This document shows, one piece after another, positions 8,287 through 16,029 of a stretch of 17,875 nt of DNA. Origin of the DNA: Pseudomonas sp. (lineage in GTDB: Bacteria > Pseudomonadota > Gammaproteobacteria > Pseudomonadales > Pseudomonadaceae); NCBI RefSeq assembly GCF_030150285.1, contig NZ_JASLGE010000099.1, positions 1 through 17,875 of the forward strand. Reading direction: 5' to 3'. Within the stretch, counting starts at the first letter, position 1. Every line of letters starts with the position of its first letter. Both the position numbers and the translations under genes were made by a program. The notes beneath the pieces are model-generated. The model was not told the DNA's origin. It searched no databases and saw nothing but the letters and a program-made list of their open reading frames with translations.

Positions 8287-9612
8287 TCAGGTCATCTGGA
8301 TGATGGTCTGCATGATGGTGCTTTGGGTGGAGATGGTTTTGGCGTTGGCCTGGTAGTTGCTCTGCGCTTTGATCAGGTCAACCAGTTCGTTGGTCAGGTT
8401 GACGTTGGAGTCTTCCAACGAGTGCGACGCGATGGAGCCCAGGGTGCCAGCCTTGGGCACGTCGTAACCCGCCTGCCCCGAGGCGAAGGTTTCTTTCCAG
8501 GCCGTGCCGCCCACGGCTTGCAAGCCTTGTTCGTTGGTGAAGCTGGCCAGGGAAATCTGGCCGATGGCGCGGCTCTGGTTGTTGCTGAAGTTGGCGAACA
8601 TCACGCCCGAACCGTCGATGGTCAGGTTGTTGATCTGGCCGGTGGCGTAGCCGTCCTGAGTCGGCGGGTTACGCGACGTGTCGGTGTTGTACTGGGTGGT
8701 TTTGGCCATGTTGATGGCAATGCCGGTGCCATTGGCCATAGCACCATTGCTCACCCAGTCGCCATTGACCTCGGCACCCGGCTTCCAGTTGCCCACGGTC
8801 AAGGTGCTGCTGATCACATCAGCCTTGCCATCAGCCCCCGGCGTGGTAACGCTGACCAGCGCGCCCGTAGCGTCAAATACCATCCTCGAGGCCACCGGGG
8901 CCTCGGCCTTGTCACCCGTCACCGGCGAACCATTGGGGTTGCGGCCGTCAATCAGGGTGTAGGTGTCCCAGGTGTTGGCCCCGGTCTTGACCATGTACTG
9001 GTCCATCGGGTGCGCATTGCCCTGGGTGTCGTAAATGGTGGTGCTGAATTTTTTGCTGTAGCTCGCGGTTTTGCTCGGGTCGAACGGGTTGTCGGTCGGG
9101 TTGATCACGTCTGAGTTGGAGTTCAGGTTGATGGTCGAATCCACCGTGCTGCTCGCCTTGGGTGCCAGGTTCGAGGTGTCGATACGCAGGTCGGTCAACA
9201 CGCCGTTCATGATCCTGCCGTTGGCGTCTACGCCATAACCCTGCAAGCGTGCGGTGCCCGTGCTGTTGGTCACGAAGCCGTCTTTGTCGGTCTTGAACGT
9301 GCCCGCGCGGGTGTAGCTCAGCGAGCCGTTGTCGCTAAGGACAAAAAAGCCGCTGCCCTCGATGGCCATGTCCAGCAGGTTGCCGGTGTTGTTGACCGCA
9401 CCCTGGCCATAGTTCTGCGACACATTGGCCAGGTTAACGCCGCTACCGACCGTGCGGCTACCGACGCCCAACTTGCTGGCCGAGTACACGTCCGCGAATT
9501 CGGCACGGGACGATTTAAAGCCCGTGGTGGCCACGTTGGCGATGTTGTTGCCGGTCACGTCCAGTTGCTTGCTGGCGGCTGAAAGCCCGCTAAGGCCGAT
9601 ATTGAATGACAT
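8287..9612 (-). CDS. flgE: Flagellar hook protein FlgE
   Basis: A 441-aa hook subunit exported by the flagellar type III apparatus and polymerised outside the cell. The N-terminus (MSFNIGLSGLSAASKQLDVT, then NNIANVATTGFKSSRAEFADVY) is the rod/hook signature. LLDMAIEGSGFFVLSDNG opens the domain after it, and the C-terminus (LVDLIKAQSNYQANAKTIST) is the paired coiled-coil helix typical of FlgE. AAGGAG sits 7 nt before the ATG at 9612, and flgD ends 21 nt upstream. It is the last gene of this flg run: a REP repeat cluster follows on the minus strand and flgF is not next, unlike in P. aeruginosa. Confidence 0.97.
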   Translation of the reverse strand: MSFNIGLSGLSAASKQLDVTGNNIANVATTGFKSSRAEFADVYSASKLGVGSRTVGSGVNLANVSQNYGQGAVNNTGNLLDMAIEGSGFFVLSDNGSLSYTRAGTFKTDKDGFVTNSTGTARLQGYGVDANGRIMNGVLTDLRIDTSNLAPKASSTVDSTINLNSNSDVINPTDNPFDPSKTASYSKKFSTTIYDTQGNAHPMDQYMVKTGANTWDTYTLIDGRNPNGSPVTGDKAEAPVASRMVFDATGALVSVTTPGADGKADVISSTLTVGNWKPGAEVNGDWVSNGAMANGTGIAINMAKTTQYNTDTSRNPPTQDGYATGQINNLTIDGSGVMFANFSNNQSRAIGQISLASFTNEQGLQAVGGTAWKETFASGQAGYDVPKAGTLGSIASHSLEDSNVNLTNELVDLIKAQSNYQANAKTISTQSTIMQTIIQMT

Positions 9613-9633
9613 GGATGTCTCCTTTGAGTCGGC

Positions 9634-10347
9634 TTAGAGGCCAATAGTCTGGACTTTCGATATACCAATACTGCCCAGGCCTGCGAGGTTGAGCATGATT
9701 TCGCCACCCGTCTTGCTCAGCGTTACGCTGTTGACAGTGGCCGGCAGGTAAGTGGTGAGCGCGGTGGTACCGGTGGCCGTTTTGGTGGACGCGGTAAAGG
9801 TGTAGGAACCTTTGTCCAGCAGCACGCCCGCGTCGTCCTTGCCGTCCCAGGTGAAGTCCACATTGCCGGCTTTTTGCGTACCCAGCTCCAGGGTACGGAC
9901 CACTTCGCCGTCGGCATTGGTGATGCTGACGGTGGGTTTGGAATCCGCTTCCTTGACCACCACCGTGCCGCTGAACGGCTTGCCGCTCGCCGGATCGACA
10001 TAGGCTTCGCCGGTTTGCACGATCACCGAGCGGCCGACCAGGGACGACGCCTGCAAGGCTTGTGAAGACTGCAGCCCCCCGGTAATGGAGTTGACCGAAT
10101 CGTTCAACGAGGTGATGCCTTCAAGGCTGCTGAACTGCGCCAGTTGGGCCACGAAGGCGGTGTTGTCCTGCGGGTCCAGCGGGTTCTGGTTTTTCAGTTG
10201 GGTCACCAGCAACTGCATGAACGCGTCTTTGCCCAGCGCCGTACGGCCGGAAGCGCCCGCCAGGCTGTTATCAGGGCTGCTGGACCTGGCGGAGTTGGCC
10301 AGGATCTGGTTAAGGGTCAGGCCACTGGTGGAATCGGTCACACTCAT
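9634..10347 (-). CDS. flgD: Flagellar hook-capping protein FlgD
   Basis: A 237-aa scaffold that caps the growing hook and helps FlgE assemble. The N-terminal capping region shows LGKDAFMQLLVTQLKNQNPL, then DPQDNTAFVAQLAQFSSLEG (residues about 38-78), the family signature. The middle and C-terminal part (about residues 110-210) is the FlgD Ig-like/Tudor-like region with the DFTWDGKDDAG-type motif, here VDFTWDGKDDAGVLLDKGSY. AAGGGG precedes the ATG. It is 16 nt from flgC and 21 nt from flgE in the same operon. It has no signal peptide, as expected for a type III export substrate. Confidence 0.97.
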   Translation of the reverse strand: MSVTDSTSGLTLNQILANSARSSSPDNSLAGASGRTALGKDAFMQLLVTQLKNQNPLDPQDNTAFVAQLAQFSSLEGITSLNDSVNSITGGLQSSQALQASSLVGRSVIVQTGEAYVDPASGKPFSGTVVVKEADSKPTVSITNADGEVVRTLELGTQKAGNVDFTWDGKDDAGVLLDKGSYTFTASTKTATGTTALTTYLPATVNSVTLSKTGGEIMLNLAGLGSIGISKVQTIGL

Positions 10348-10363
10348 TTTGCGTCGCCCCTTG

Positions 10364-10807
10364 TTACTGACCGAGGGTCAGTACCTTCTGCATCATGGTT
10401 TTGGCGGTGTTCATCATTTCGGCGTTGGTCTGAAACGAACGACTGGCAGAAATCATGTCCGCCATTTCCTCAACCACATTGACGTTGGGGTAATACACAT
10501 AGCCCTTGGCGTCGGCAGAAGGATGGTTGGGTTCGTAACGGGCTTCGAGGGTGCTTTGGTCTTCGACCACACCCAGGACGTGCACGCCTTGCCCCGCGCC
10601 GTCCTGGTTCTGGAACAAGGAGTCGCCGGTGCCGTTTTGCGCACCCTGGTACATCGTGGCAAACACCGGGTGACGGGCGCGGTAGGTCTGGTCCATGCTC
10701 GATGACACCGTCTGGGCGTTGGCGATGTTGCTGGCGACGGTGTTCAGGCGTGTGGTCTGGGCGCTCATGCCGCTGCCGGCAATATTGAACACATTGGCTA
10801 GAGACAT
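10364..10807 (-). CDS. flgC: Flagellar basal-body rod protein FlgC
   Basis: A 147-aa proximal rod protein in the periplasmic part of the basal body. It shows the rod signature at the N-terminus (IAGSGMSAQTTRLNTVASNI, then ANAQT) and the C-terminal YYPNVNVVEEMADMISASRS, then FQTNAEMMNTAKTMMQKVLTL, very typical of FlgC. The ATG at 10807 lies 3 nt after the flgB stop, with GGGGAG inside the last flgB codons, so translation is coupled. It is part of the flgBCDE operon driven by the RpoN promoter at 11280-11295. Confidence 0.97.
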   Translation of the reverse strand: MSLANVFNIAGSGMSAQTTRLNTVASNIANAQTVSSSMDQTYRARHPVFATMYQGAQNGTGDSLFQNQDGAGQGVHVLGVVEDQSTLEARYEPNHPSADAKGYVYYPNVNVVEEMADMISASRSFQTNAEMMNTAKTMMQKVLTLGQ

Positions 10808-10810
10808 GAC

Positions 10811-11218
10811 TTACTCCCCGCGCAGGGCTGACATCAACCCTTTGAATTTGCTGTTGAGCAGGGTAAAGCTGGCCTGGAAGTTGACCGCGTTCTCTGCGTA
10901 GTTCGATTGTTCCAACTGAGCATCCACCGTGTTCTGGTCAAGGGAAGGCTGCATCGGCGTGCGGTACTGCAACACGTCATCCGCGCTGCTCAGGCCTTGC
11001 GCTTCGATATGGCGGGCGTTGGTATGGGTCAGCGCAAAGGTGGCGGGCTGGTTTTTCTCGCTCTGTGCGGCCAGCACGGCGGCAAAGTCCAGGTCCCGAG
11101 CCTTGTAGTTCGGGGTGTCGGCGTTGGCGATGTTGTTGGCCAGCACTTCGGCACGTTGCGCACGAAAGCCCAGGGCTTGTTCGTGGATACCGAGCGCTTT
11201 ATCGAAGCTGATGCTCAT
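10811..11218 (-). CDS. flgB: Flagellar basal-body rod protein FlgB
   Basis: A 135-aa proximal rod protein, first gene of the flgBCDE operon. The motif NNIANADTPNYKARDLDFAA (about residues 28-47) is the FlgB/rod signature. The C-terminal half (YRTPMQPSLDQNTVDAQLEQ, then SNYAENAVNFQASFTLLNSK, then FKGL) matches the family. The ATG at 11218 has only a weak AGG-type Shine-Dalgarno upstream. An RpoN promoter lies about 60-75 bp upstream, as expected for middle-class flagellar genes of Pseudomonas. Confidence 0.97.
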   Translation of the reverse strand: MSISFDKALGIHEQALGFRAQRAEVLANNIANADTPNYKARDLDFAAVLAAQSEKNQPATFALTHTNARHIEAQGLSSADDVLQYRTPMQPSLDQNTVDAQLEQSNYAENAVNFQASFTLLNSKFKGLMSALRGE

Positions 11219-11279
11219 GTCGGGAAACCTGTGTGGGCTGACCTGAAGACGGGATTCAGGCCTTGCATAACAGGGTTAG

Positions 11280-11295
11280 AGCAAACCTCGTGCCA
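11280..11295 (-). promoter_or_regulatory. RpoN (sigma54) promoter of flgBCDE
   Basis: The minus strand reads TGGCAC (11295-11290), 5 nt, TTGCT (11284-11280), a full match to the -24/-12 consensus TGGCAC-N5-TTGCW. Transcription should begin near 11268, about 50 bases before the flgB ATG. Pseudomonas flgBCDE operons are known to be RpoN-dependent, activated by FleQ or FleR. Confidence 0.85.
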
Positions 11296-11350
11296 GCTTT
11301 TACCGCCCCGACGGGCCGGGGGTTTGCCGCCAGCGGCAGCCACGGGAGGC

Positions 11351-11390
11351 AAAAAAAAGCGGCAAGGCCTGACCGCTGGCTGCCGCTTTT
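11351..11390 (-). terminator. Rho-independent terminator of cheV-cheR
   Basis: On the minus strand AAAAGCGGCA (11390-11381) pairs exactly with TGCCGCTTTT (11364-11355), and the U-run continues through eight T (11358-11351). It lies between the cheR stop and the flgB promoter, so it separates the chemotaxis pair from the flgB operon. Confidence 0.88.
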
Positions 11391-11470
11391 CTGCCGCCCT
11401 GCCCCCCGCTGCCTCCATGGCGAGGCACGCGCCCTCGAGCATCGACCGGCGGCGTCTACAGAAGGGGCCT

Positions 11471-12298
11471 TTACTTGGCCTGGTAAATGATCCCCGGGCT
11501 GCATTGCACCATCTGGTAGTGGTCGGGCAAGCCGTTGAGGGCTTCAGAGGCCCCCAAAAACAGGTAACCGCCCGGCTTCAGGGTGCTGTGAATGCGCAGC
11601 AGAATGTCTTTTTTCACGTCGGCCGAGAAGTAGATCAGCACGTTGCGGCAGAACACCACGTCGAACTTGCCAAACCCGGCGTAGCTGTCCAGCAGGTTGA
11701 AGGCGCGAAACTCGACCCGGCTCTTGATCGGTGCCTTGATCACCCAGCGCCCCGGCCCCTTGGGTTCGAAGTAACGCTGCAGGCGTTCCTGGGACAACCC
11801 CCGGCCAATCGCCAGGCTGTCGTACTCACCGGCCCGGCAGGCAGTGAGCATCAGGCCGGACACATCGGTGGCGACAATCTGCGCCCCGCCCTTCAATTGC
11901 CCGAGGTTGGCGCGTTCGTATTCGTCGAGGGTCATCGACAGCGAGTACGGTTCCTGCCCCGACGAGCACGCCGCCGACCAGATGCGCAGGCGCTGCCCCG
12001 GGTTGGCCTTGATAAGCTCCGGCAGCACCTTGTGTTTCAACACTTCAAAGGGGTAGGTATCGCGAAACCACAGGGTTTCATTGGTGGTCATGGCATCCAC
12101 CACCTGCTCGCGCAGGCCACTGCGCGGTTGGCTCTGAATACGCTGAATCAGCTCACCCAACGACTTGAGCCCTTGCTGCTCCATCAGCTTGTTCAGGCGG
12201 CTGGCGACGAGGTACTGCTTGTTTTCACCCAGCAAAATGCCACAGGCTTTTTCCAGGAAGACCCGGAACTGTTCAAAATCCAAATTAGCCGTCGACAA
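11471..12298 (-). CDS. cheR: Chemotaxis protein methyltransferase CheR
   Basis: A 275-aa SAM-dependent enzyme that methylates glutamates on chemoreceptors in the cytosol. Residues 1-70 are the helical CheR N-terminal domain. TTNETLWFRD (71-80), IWSAACSSGQEPYSLSM (106-122, SAM-binding loop) and FDVVFCRNVLIYF (212-224) are diagnostic. The length matches the family. The gene follows cheV with a 45-nt gap, and a strong terminator lies just after it. This cheV-cheR pair next to the flg genes is the usual Pseudomonas flagellar CheR. Confidence 0.97.
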   Translation of the reverse strand: MSTANLDFEQFRVFLEKACGILLGENKQYLVASRLNKLMEQQGLKSLGELIQRIQSQPRSGLREQVVDAMTTNETLWFRDTYPFEVLKHKVLPELIKANPGQRLRIWSAACSSGQEPYSLSMTLDEYERANLGQLKGGAQIVATDVSGLMLTACRAGEYDSLAIGRGLSQERLQRYFEPKGPGRWVIKAPIKSRVEFRAFNLLDSYAGFGKFDVVFCRNVLIYFSADVKKDILLRIHSTLKPGGYLFLGASEALNGLPDHYQMVQCSPGIIYQAK

Positions 12299-12343
12299 AT
12301 GATCGTGCCTCTTAAATCGTATTGACCGCCAGAAGCAACGCCC

Positions 12344-13276
12344 CTAGCTGTAGTCTGCTGCCTTGATGCGATCGACAACCCGTGCGGCGAGGTCATCAGG
12401 TTTGAATTTGGCCAAAAAGTCATCGGCACCGACTTTCTTGACCATCGCCTGATTGAACACCCCGGACAGTGAAGTATGCAGAATGATATGCAGGTTGTGC
12501 ATGCGCGGGTCGTTGCGAATTTCGGCCGTCAGAGTGTACCCGTCCATTTCCGGCATCTCGATGTCCGAGATCATCATCAGAAACTCTTGCGACGGGTCTT
12601 TGCCCTCCTCCACCATTTTGCGCAGGTACTCCAACGCCTGACGGCCATCATTGAGCGACACCACTTCCACACCCACCGTTTGCAGGCAACGGGCCACCTG
12701 CTTGCGCGCCACCGACGAATCATCCACGGTCAGCACCCGCAACGACACGGCCTTGCTGTGGGTATCGGCATCCACCACGCCGCTGGAAATGGTTTCCGGC
12801 GAGGGCGACACCTCGGCCAGTACCTTTTCCACGTCGATGATTTCAACCAATTGGTCGTCCAGCCGCGTCACGGCCGTCAGGTAGTGATTGCGCCCGGTGC
12901 CCTTGGGTGGCGGGTGGATCTCTTCCCAGTTCATGTTGACGATGCGCTCCACCGAGCGCACCAGAAAGCCCTGGGTCTTGGTGTTGTACTCGGTGATGAT
13001 CACAAACGGGTTGCTCTGGTCTTTCAATGCCCCCGCCCCCGTGGCCATCGCCAGGTCAAGAATCGGAATGGTCGCGCCGCGAATGTTCGCCACACCGCAC
13101 ACCACCGGATTGGATTTGGGCAGCATCGTCAGTTTCGGGCACTGCAGCACTTCCCTGACCTTGAACACGTTGATGCCATACAACTGCGGCCCATCCAGGC
13201 GAAACAACAGCAGTTCCAGCCGGTTTTGCCCCACCAGTTGAGTGCGCTGGTTAACCGCATCCATTACCCCGGCCAT
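12344..13276 (-). CDS. cheV: Chemotaxis coupling/response protein CheV
   Basis: A 310-aa two-domain protein: a CheW-like coupling domain (about 15-160; YGINVFKVREVL, GVANIRGATIPILDLA) fused to a response-regulator receiver (about 180-305). Receiver residues are intact: Asp185 and Asp186 (VDDSS), phosphorylation site Asp238 (SDIEMPEMDG), Thr268 and Lys290. It couples receptors to CheA and adapts the signal by phosphorylation. I chose ATG at 13274-13276 (MAGVMDAVNQR) because GGGAG lies 6 nt upstream and the family begins there; the frame stays open 16 codons further up without a better site. It is divergent from flgA. Confidence 0.96.
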   Translation of the reverse strand: MAGVMDAVNQRTQLVGQNRLELLLFRLDGPQLYGINVFKVREVLQCPKLTMLPKSNPVVCGVANIRGATIPILDLAMATGAGALKDQSNPFVIITEYNTKTQGFLVRSVERIVNMNWEEIHPPPKGTGRNHYLTAVTRLDDQLVEIIDVEKVLAEVSPSPETISSGVVDADTHSKAVSLRVLTVDDSSVARKQVARCLQTVGVEVVSLNDGRQALEYLRKMVEEGKDPSQEFLMMISDIEMPEMDGYTLTAEIRNDPRMHNLHIILHTSLSGVFNQAMVKKVGADDFLAKFKPDDLAARVVDRIKAADYS

Positions 13277-13325
13277 ACTCGACTCCCTCAGAAAACAGTC
13301 TGTTCCACAGGCATTGCCCGGCAAA

Positions 13326-13340
13326 CGGCACGGGCTTTGC
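13326..13340 (+). promoter_or_regulatory. Candidate RpoN (sigma54) promoter of flgA
   Basis: CGGCAC-GGGCT-TTGC matches -24/-12 with one change at the first base; GG (13327-13328) and GC (13339-13340) have the strict 10-nt spacing. The predicted transcript start, about 12 nt after the GC, falls at the flgA ATG at 13353, so the mRNA would be nearly leaderless. No Shine-Dalgarno is seen there, which fits. Confidence 0.55.
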
Positions 13341-13343
13341 TAT

Positions 13344-13370
13344 TTATTGGCCATGAACGTTAAAACGACA
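13344..13370 (-). promoter_or_regulatory. Candidate FliA (sigma28) promoter of cheV
   Basis: The minus strand reads TGTCGTTT (13370-13363), 11 nt, GCCAATAA (13351-13344). Against TAAAGTTT-N11-GCCGATAA this gives 5 of 8 and 7 of 8 with the right spacing. The start would lie near 13337, about 60 nt before cheV. It overlaps the start of flgA. Confidence 0.4.
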
Positions 13371-14114
13371 AAATCCTGCCACGGACCTCGCCTGCACCGC
13401 CGCAGCGTGAGCGCACTGGCGCTCGCGTGCCTGCTCGGGGCCGTGGCCTCGGCGCGGGCCGACGCTTTTACCTCGCCTGAACAGCTTATCGGCGTGACCC
13501 AGGGTTTTCTTGAGTTCACCGTGGAAGACTACTTGGCCACCAGCCAGACAGAGGGCCGTTATGAAGTCCAGGTCAACAATTTGGACCCGCGCTTGCGCCT
13601 GGCTCATTGCGACAAGGATTTGACAGCCAGCCTCGAAAGCCCGGCCCGGCCGCTGGGCCGCGTCATCGTGCGGGTGCGCTGCGAAGGGCTCACGCCCTGG
13701 ACCATTTTTGTGCCCGCCCAGGTCAAGCTGTTCCGCGAAGTCGTCACCGTTAACCACCCGCTCAAGCGCGGCACGGTGGTCGACTATGCCGACGTGACCT
13801 TGCGCGAGCGCGATGTCAGCCAGATCAATCAGGGTTACTTAACCGCCCTCGAATTGGCGGTGGGGCAAACATTGCTGCGCCCCATGGTGTCCGACCAACT
13901 GTTGACCCTCACACATCTGGAGCAAGCCGCCGCCGTGCGCAAGGGCGACCATGTGGTGATCAGCGCCCGCAGTGGCTCACTGAGCGTCAGAATGCCCGGC
14001 GAAGCGCTGTCAGATGGCGGCCTGAGCGAGCAGATCCGGGTTAAAAACCTGAACTCAAAACGCGTGGTCAAGGCACGGATTACAGCACCGGGCCAAGTCG
14101 AAGTGGCCTTTTAG
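13353..14114 (+). CDS. flgA: Flagellar P-ring assembly chaperone FlgA
   Basis: A 253-aa periplasmic chaperone for P-ring (FlgI) assembly. The start ATG at 13353 gives a basic n-region, a hydrophobic core (ALALACLLGAVAS) and a likely cleavage after ARA, so it is Sec-exported. The mature part has the FlgA/SAF-like C-terminal domain (LKRGTVVDYADVTLRERDVS, and VRKGDHVVISARSGSLSVRM, then PGEAL), ending in VKARITAPGQVEVAF. The frame is open upstream, but that stretch overlaps cheV. It has no clear Shine-Dalgarno and may be leaderless. A small hairpin (TAGCCC-GGC-GGGCTA) overlaps the stop. flgM follows after 165 nt with its own promoter. Confidence 0.93.
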   Translation: MNVKTTKSCHGPRLHRRSVSALALACLLGAVASARADAFTSPEQLIGVTQGFLEFTVEDYLATSQTEGRYEVQVNNLDPRLRLAHCDKDLTASLESPARPLGRVIVRVRCEGLTPWTIFVPAQVKLFREVVTVNHPLKRGTVVDYADVTLRERDVSQINQGYLTALELAVGQTLLRPMVSDQLLTLTHLEQAAAVRKGDHVVISARSGSLSVRMPGEALSDGGLSEQIRVKNLNSKRVVKARITAPGQVEVAF

Positions 14115-14216
14115 CCCGGCGGGCTACAGTCTTCTGGCATCAACCCTGCTACTTTCCTACACTAGAGGTTGACTCAGATCAGTACCCGTCGGCAAAGACC
14201 CATGATTAATCACGCC

Positions 14217-14243
14217 TAAAGTTTTTCCGGGTATGGCCGAAAA
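14217..14243 (+). promoter_or_regulatory. FliA (sigma28) promoter of flgM
   Basis: TAAAGTTT (14217-14224), 11 nt, GCCGAAAA (14236-14243): the -35 is a perfect match and the -10 has 7 of 8 bases of GCCGATAA. It lies about 35-60 bp before the flgM ATG. Since FlgM inhibits FliA, this makes a feedback loop. Confidence 0.85.
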
Positions 14244-14279
14244 CAGGGCAAGCGTCCAAATACCCAGAGGTTTTTTGTT

Positions 14280-14606
14280 ATGGTCATCGACTTCAGTCGC
14301 CTCAACAGCGCACCGCCCTTGACGGGCAGTACCCGCAGTAACGCCAGCCAGGAAACCGGTAGCGCCACGTCAGCGGCCCCGGCCAAAAAGCCGGATGAAC
14401 CCAGCGTCAGTACCCCGAGCGGTGAATCTGTGCACCTCAGCCAAGAGGCTCAACAGTTGCAGAAAATCGGTGACACGTTGCGTGACCAGCCCGTGGTCGA
14501 CAAAAGCCGTGTGGCCGAACTCAAACAAGCCATTGCCGATGGCAGCTATCAGGTCGACAGCAACCGGGTCGCCAGCAAACTGCTTAACATGGAAGCCCAG
14601 CGCTAG
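14280..14606 (+). CDS. flgM: Anti-sigma28 factor FlgM
   Basis: A 108-aa protein that binds and holds FliA (sigma28) until the hook is finished, then is exported through the flagellum. The N-terminal half is low-complexity and probably disordered (Ser, Ala, Pro, Thr). The C-terminal half carries the FliA-binding helices: SGESVHLSQEAQQLQKI and VAELKQAIADGSYQVDSNRV, then ASKLLNME, the FlgM signature. AGAGG lies 9 nt before ATG 14280. It is transcribed from the FliA promoter and followed 49 nt later by flgN. Confidence 0.95.
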   Translation: MVIDFSRLNSAPPLTGSTRSNASQETGSATSAAPAKKPDEPSVSTPSGESVHLSQEAQQLQKIGDTLRDQPVVDKSRVAELKQAIADGSYQVDSNRVASKLLNMEAQR

Positions 14607-14655
14607 CCTGATGGCCAGTGCCAGGCTTTTGGACGCTTAACCCCCAGAGCCAGAC

Positions 14656-15123
14656 ATGCACGACACCCAATTGCTGCAACTGATCACTGACGACCTGGCA
14701 CCCGCCCAGCAATTGCTGAGCCTGCTGCAGGACGAGAACGTCGCGCTCAAAGGCCGTGACATGCGCGTGCTGGGCGATATTCTGGCGCGCAAACACGCGT
14801 TGATCGTGTTGCTCGACCAACACGGCCGCCAACGCAGCCAGGTCCTCGCCAGCCTCGGCCTGCCCACCAACCGCAGTGGCCTCGAAAGCCTGGCCAGCCA
14901 CTCGGAGCTGGGCGAACACTTGCTCAGCCAAAGCACGGCGCTGAACCAGTTGCTGGAGCAATGCCAGGCGACCAACCAGTTGAACGGCCACTCCATCCAG
15001 ACTCAACAGGCGATTACCGCCAACCAGTTGCGCATTCTGCATGGCGGCGAAACGCCGACACTGTATGACGCACGCGGCTCGACCTCGCTGCTCAACAAGC
15101 ACCGCGCTTACAGCCAGGCCTGA
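14656..15123 (+). CDS. flgN: Flagellar export chaperone FlgN
   Basis: A 155-aa, all-helical cytosolic chaperone for the hook-filament junction proteins FlgK and FlgL. It shows the FlgN pattern of a long N-terminal helix (LLQLITDDLAPAQQLLSLLQ, then DENVAL), a basic linker with ILARKHALIVLLDQHGRQR, and a C-terminal amphipathic part (TQQAITANQLRILHGG, then TPTLYDARGST) typical of Pseudomonas FlgN. It lies directly after flgM as in other pseudomonads. It has no signal peptide or membrane segment. The flgK and flgL genes it would serve are not in the window. Confidence 0.93.
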   Translation: MHDTQLLQLITDDLAPAQQLLSLLQDENVALKGRDMRVLGDILARKHALIVLLDQHGRQRSQVLASLGLPTNRSGLESLASHSELGEHLLSQSTALNQLLEQCQATNQLNGHSIQTQQAITANQLRILHGGETPTLYDARGSTSLLNKHRAYSQA

Positions 15124-15161
15124 GCCTGCACGCCCACACTATCTAGACGCGCAACATGATG

Positions 15162-15179
15162 GCAAAATGCCCGTTTTGC
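15162..15179 (+). repeat. Small hairpin in the flgN-ycgR spacer
   Basis: GCAAAA (15162-15167) pairs exactly with TTTTGC (15174-15179) around a 6-nt loop. A T-rich stretch (TTATCTTTTGTC) follows about 6-16 nt later. It could be a weak terminator or attenuator in the transcript; the short, AT-rich stem makes this uncertain. Confidence 0.35.
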
Positions 15180-15212
15180 GTGTGTTATCTTTTGTCTGGA
15201 GATAGATGCCCC

Positions 15213-15956
15213 GTGTTCGACGCCCAAGATGCTCCGCAGCCACCAAAGGTTCTGACGACACCTTTGGAAATTGCTTCCAACTTGCGGATGCTGCAAGAAA
15301 GCCATGACCCGCTGATCATCACCTTTCACGACAAGCCCCAACGCTTTCAAAGCTATCTGGTGGACGTGAACCGTGAGAAAAACCTCATAGTTCTTGATGA
15401 AATGATTCCGCGTGACGGTGAGCGCTTTCTTGAGATGGGCGTGCCCTTTCGGGTTGAAGGGTTTCACGACGGCGTGCGCATTGCCTGGGAATGCAACACG
15501 CCACTGAGCATCGATAACACCCTGGAACACCGCAGCTACGTGGGGGCCTTGCCTGGCGAAGTGGTGTACCACCAGCGCCGCAACGCTTTTCGGGCCGCGC
15601 TGAAACTGGCCAACCTGGTGGATGTGCTCGTGGATGGCGACAAACTCCCGGTGCCAATCCAGGGCAAGCTGCTGGACGTCTCAGCCACGGGCTGCAAGCT
15701 GCGGTTTGAAGGTGATATCAGCGAACGCATTCAGTTGGGCCAGGTGTATGAGCGCTTCAAGGCCAACCTGCCCTTCGGCGCCATGACGACCCCTGTGGAG
15801 TTGCGTTACCTGCACTTTGAAGAGCGCCTGAACATCACCTTCGCGGGCCTGCGTTTTCACAACATCAGCGGCCCGGTACAGCGCCAGGTCGAGCGTTTTG
15901 TCTACCAGTTGCAACGTGATGCCCGGCGTTTCGACAAAGATGACGACTACTTTTAA
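15213..15956 (+). CDS. ycgR: Flagellar brake protein YcgR (PilZ domain, c-di-GMP binding)
   Basis: A 247-aa cytosolic c-di-GMP receptor that binds the flagellar motor and slows swimming. Residues about 15-115 are the YcgR N-terminal domain (IASNLRMLQESHDPLIITFH, MIPRDGERFL). Residues about 120-240 are PilZ, with both ligand motifs: RRNAFR (122-127, RxxxR) and DVSATG (155-160, D/NxSxxG). I chose GTG at 15213 (MFDAQDAPQPPKVLTTPLEI) because family similarity begins there and GGAG lies upstream. The longer in-frame start at 15156 adds an unlike, Cys-rich stretch. The 89-nt gap after flgN holds a small hairpin. Last gene of the flgA-side run. Confidence 0.93.
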   Translation: MFDAQDAPQPPKVLTTPLEIASNLRMLQESHDPLIITFHDKPQRFQSYLVDVNREKNLIVLDEMIPRDGERFLEMGVPFRVEGFHDGVRIAWECNTPLSIDNTLEHRSYVGALPGEVVYHQRRNAFRAALKLANLVDVLVDGDKLPVPIQGKLLDVSATGCKLRFEGDISERIQLGQVYERFKANLPFGAMTTPVELRYLHFEERLNITFAGLRFHNISGPVQRQVERFVYQLQRDARRFDKDDDYF

Positions 15957-15967
15957 AGCGTTTCAAA

Positions 15968-16018
15968 TGATCGCGAGCGAGCCCCATGAAGGCGCAGGCG
16001 CGAGCGTGCTCGCGATCA
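15968..16018. terminator. REP-type inverted repeat between convergent ycgR and MFS genes
   Basis: TGATCGCGAGC (15968-15978) and GCTCGCGATCA (16008-16018) are exact 11-bp complements around a 29-nt loop. It is the same REP core as in the 7884-8284 cluster. It sits 12 bp from each of two convergent stop codons, so it probably ends both transcripts. Confidence 0.7.
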
Positions 16019-16029
16019 GTCAGGGCACG

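Noticed and set aside
10907..12325. 472-codon open frame on plus across flgB and cheR
   Set aside because: It runs through the terminator, the RpoN promoter and two real antisense genes; composition is shadow-like.
13242..13352. Upstream start of flgA
   Set aside because: It would overlap cheV and place 37 residues before the signal peptide; ATG 13353 gives a normal Sec signal.
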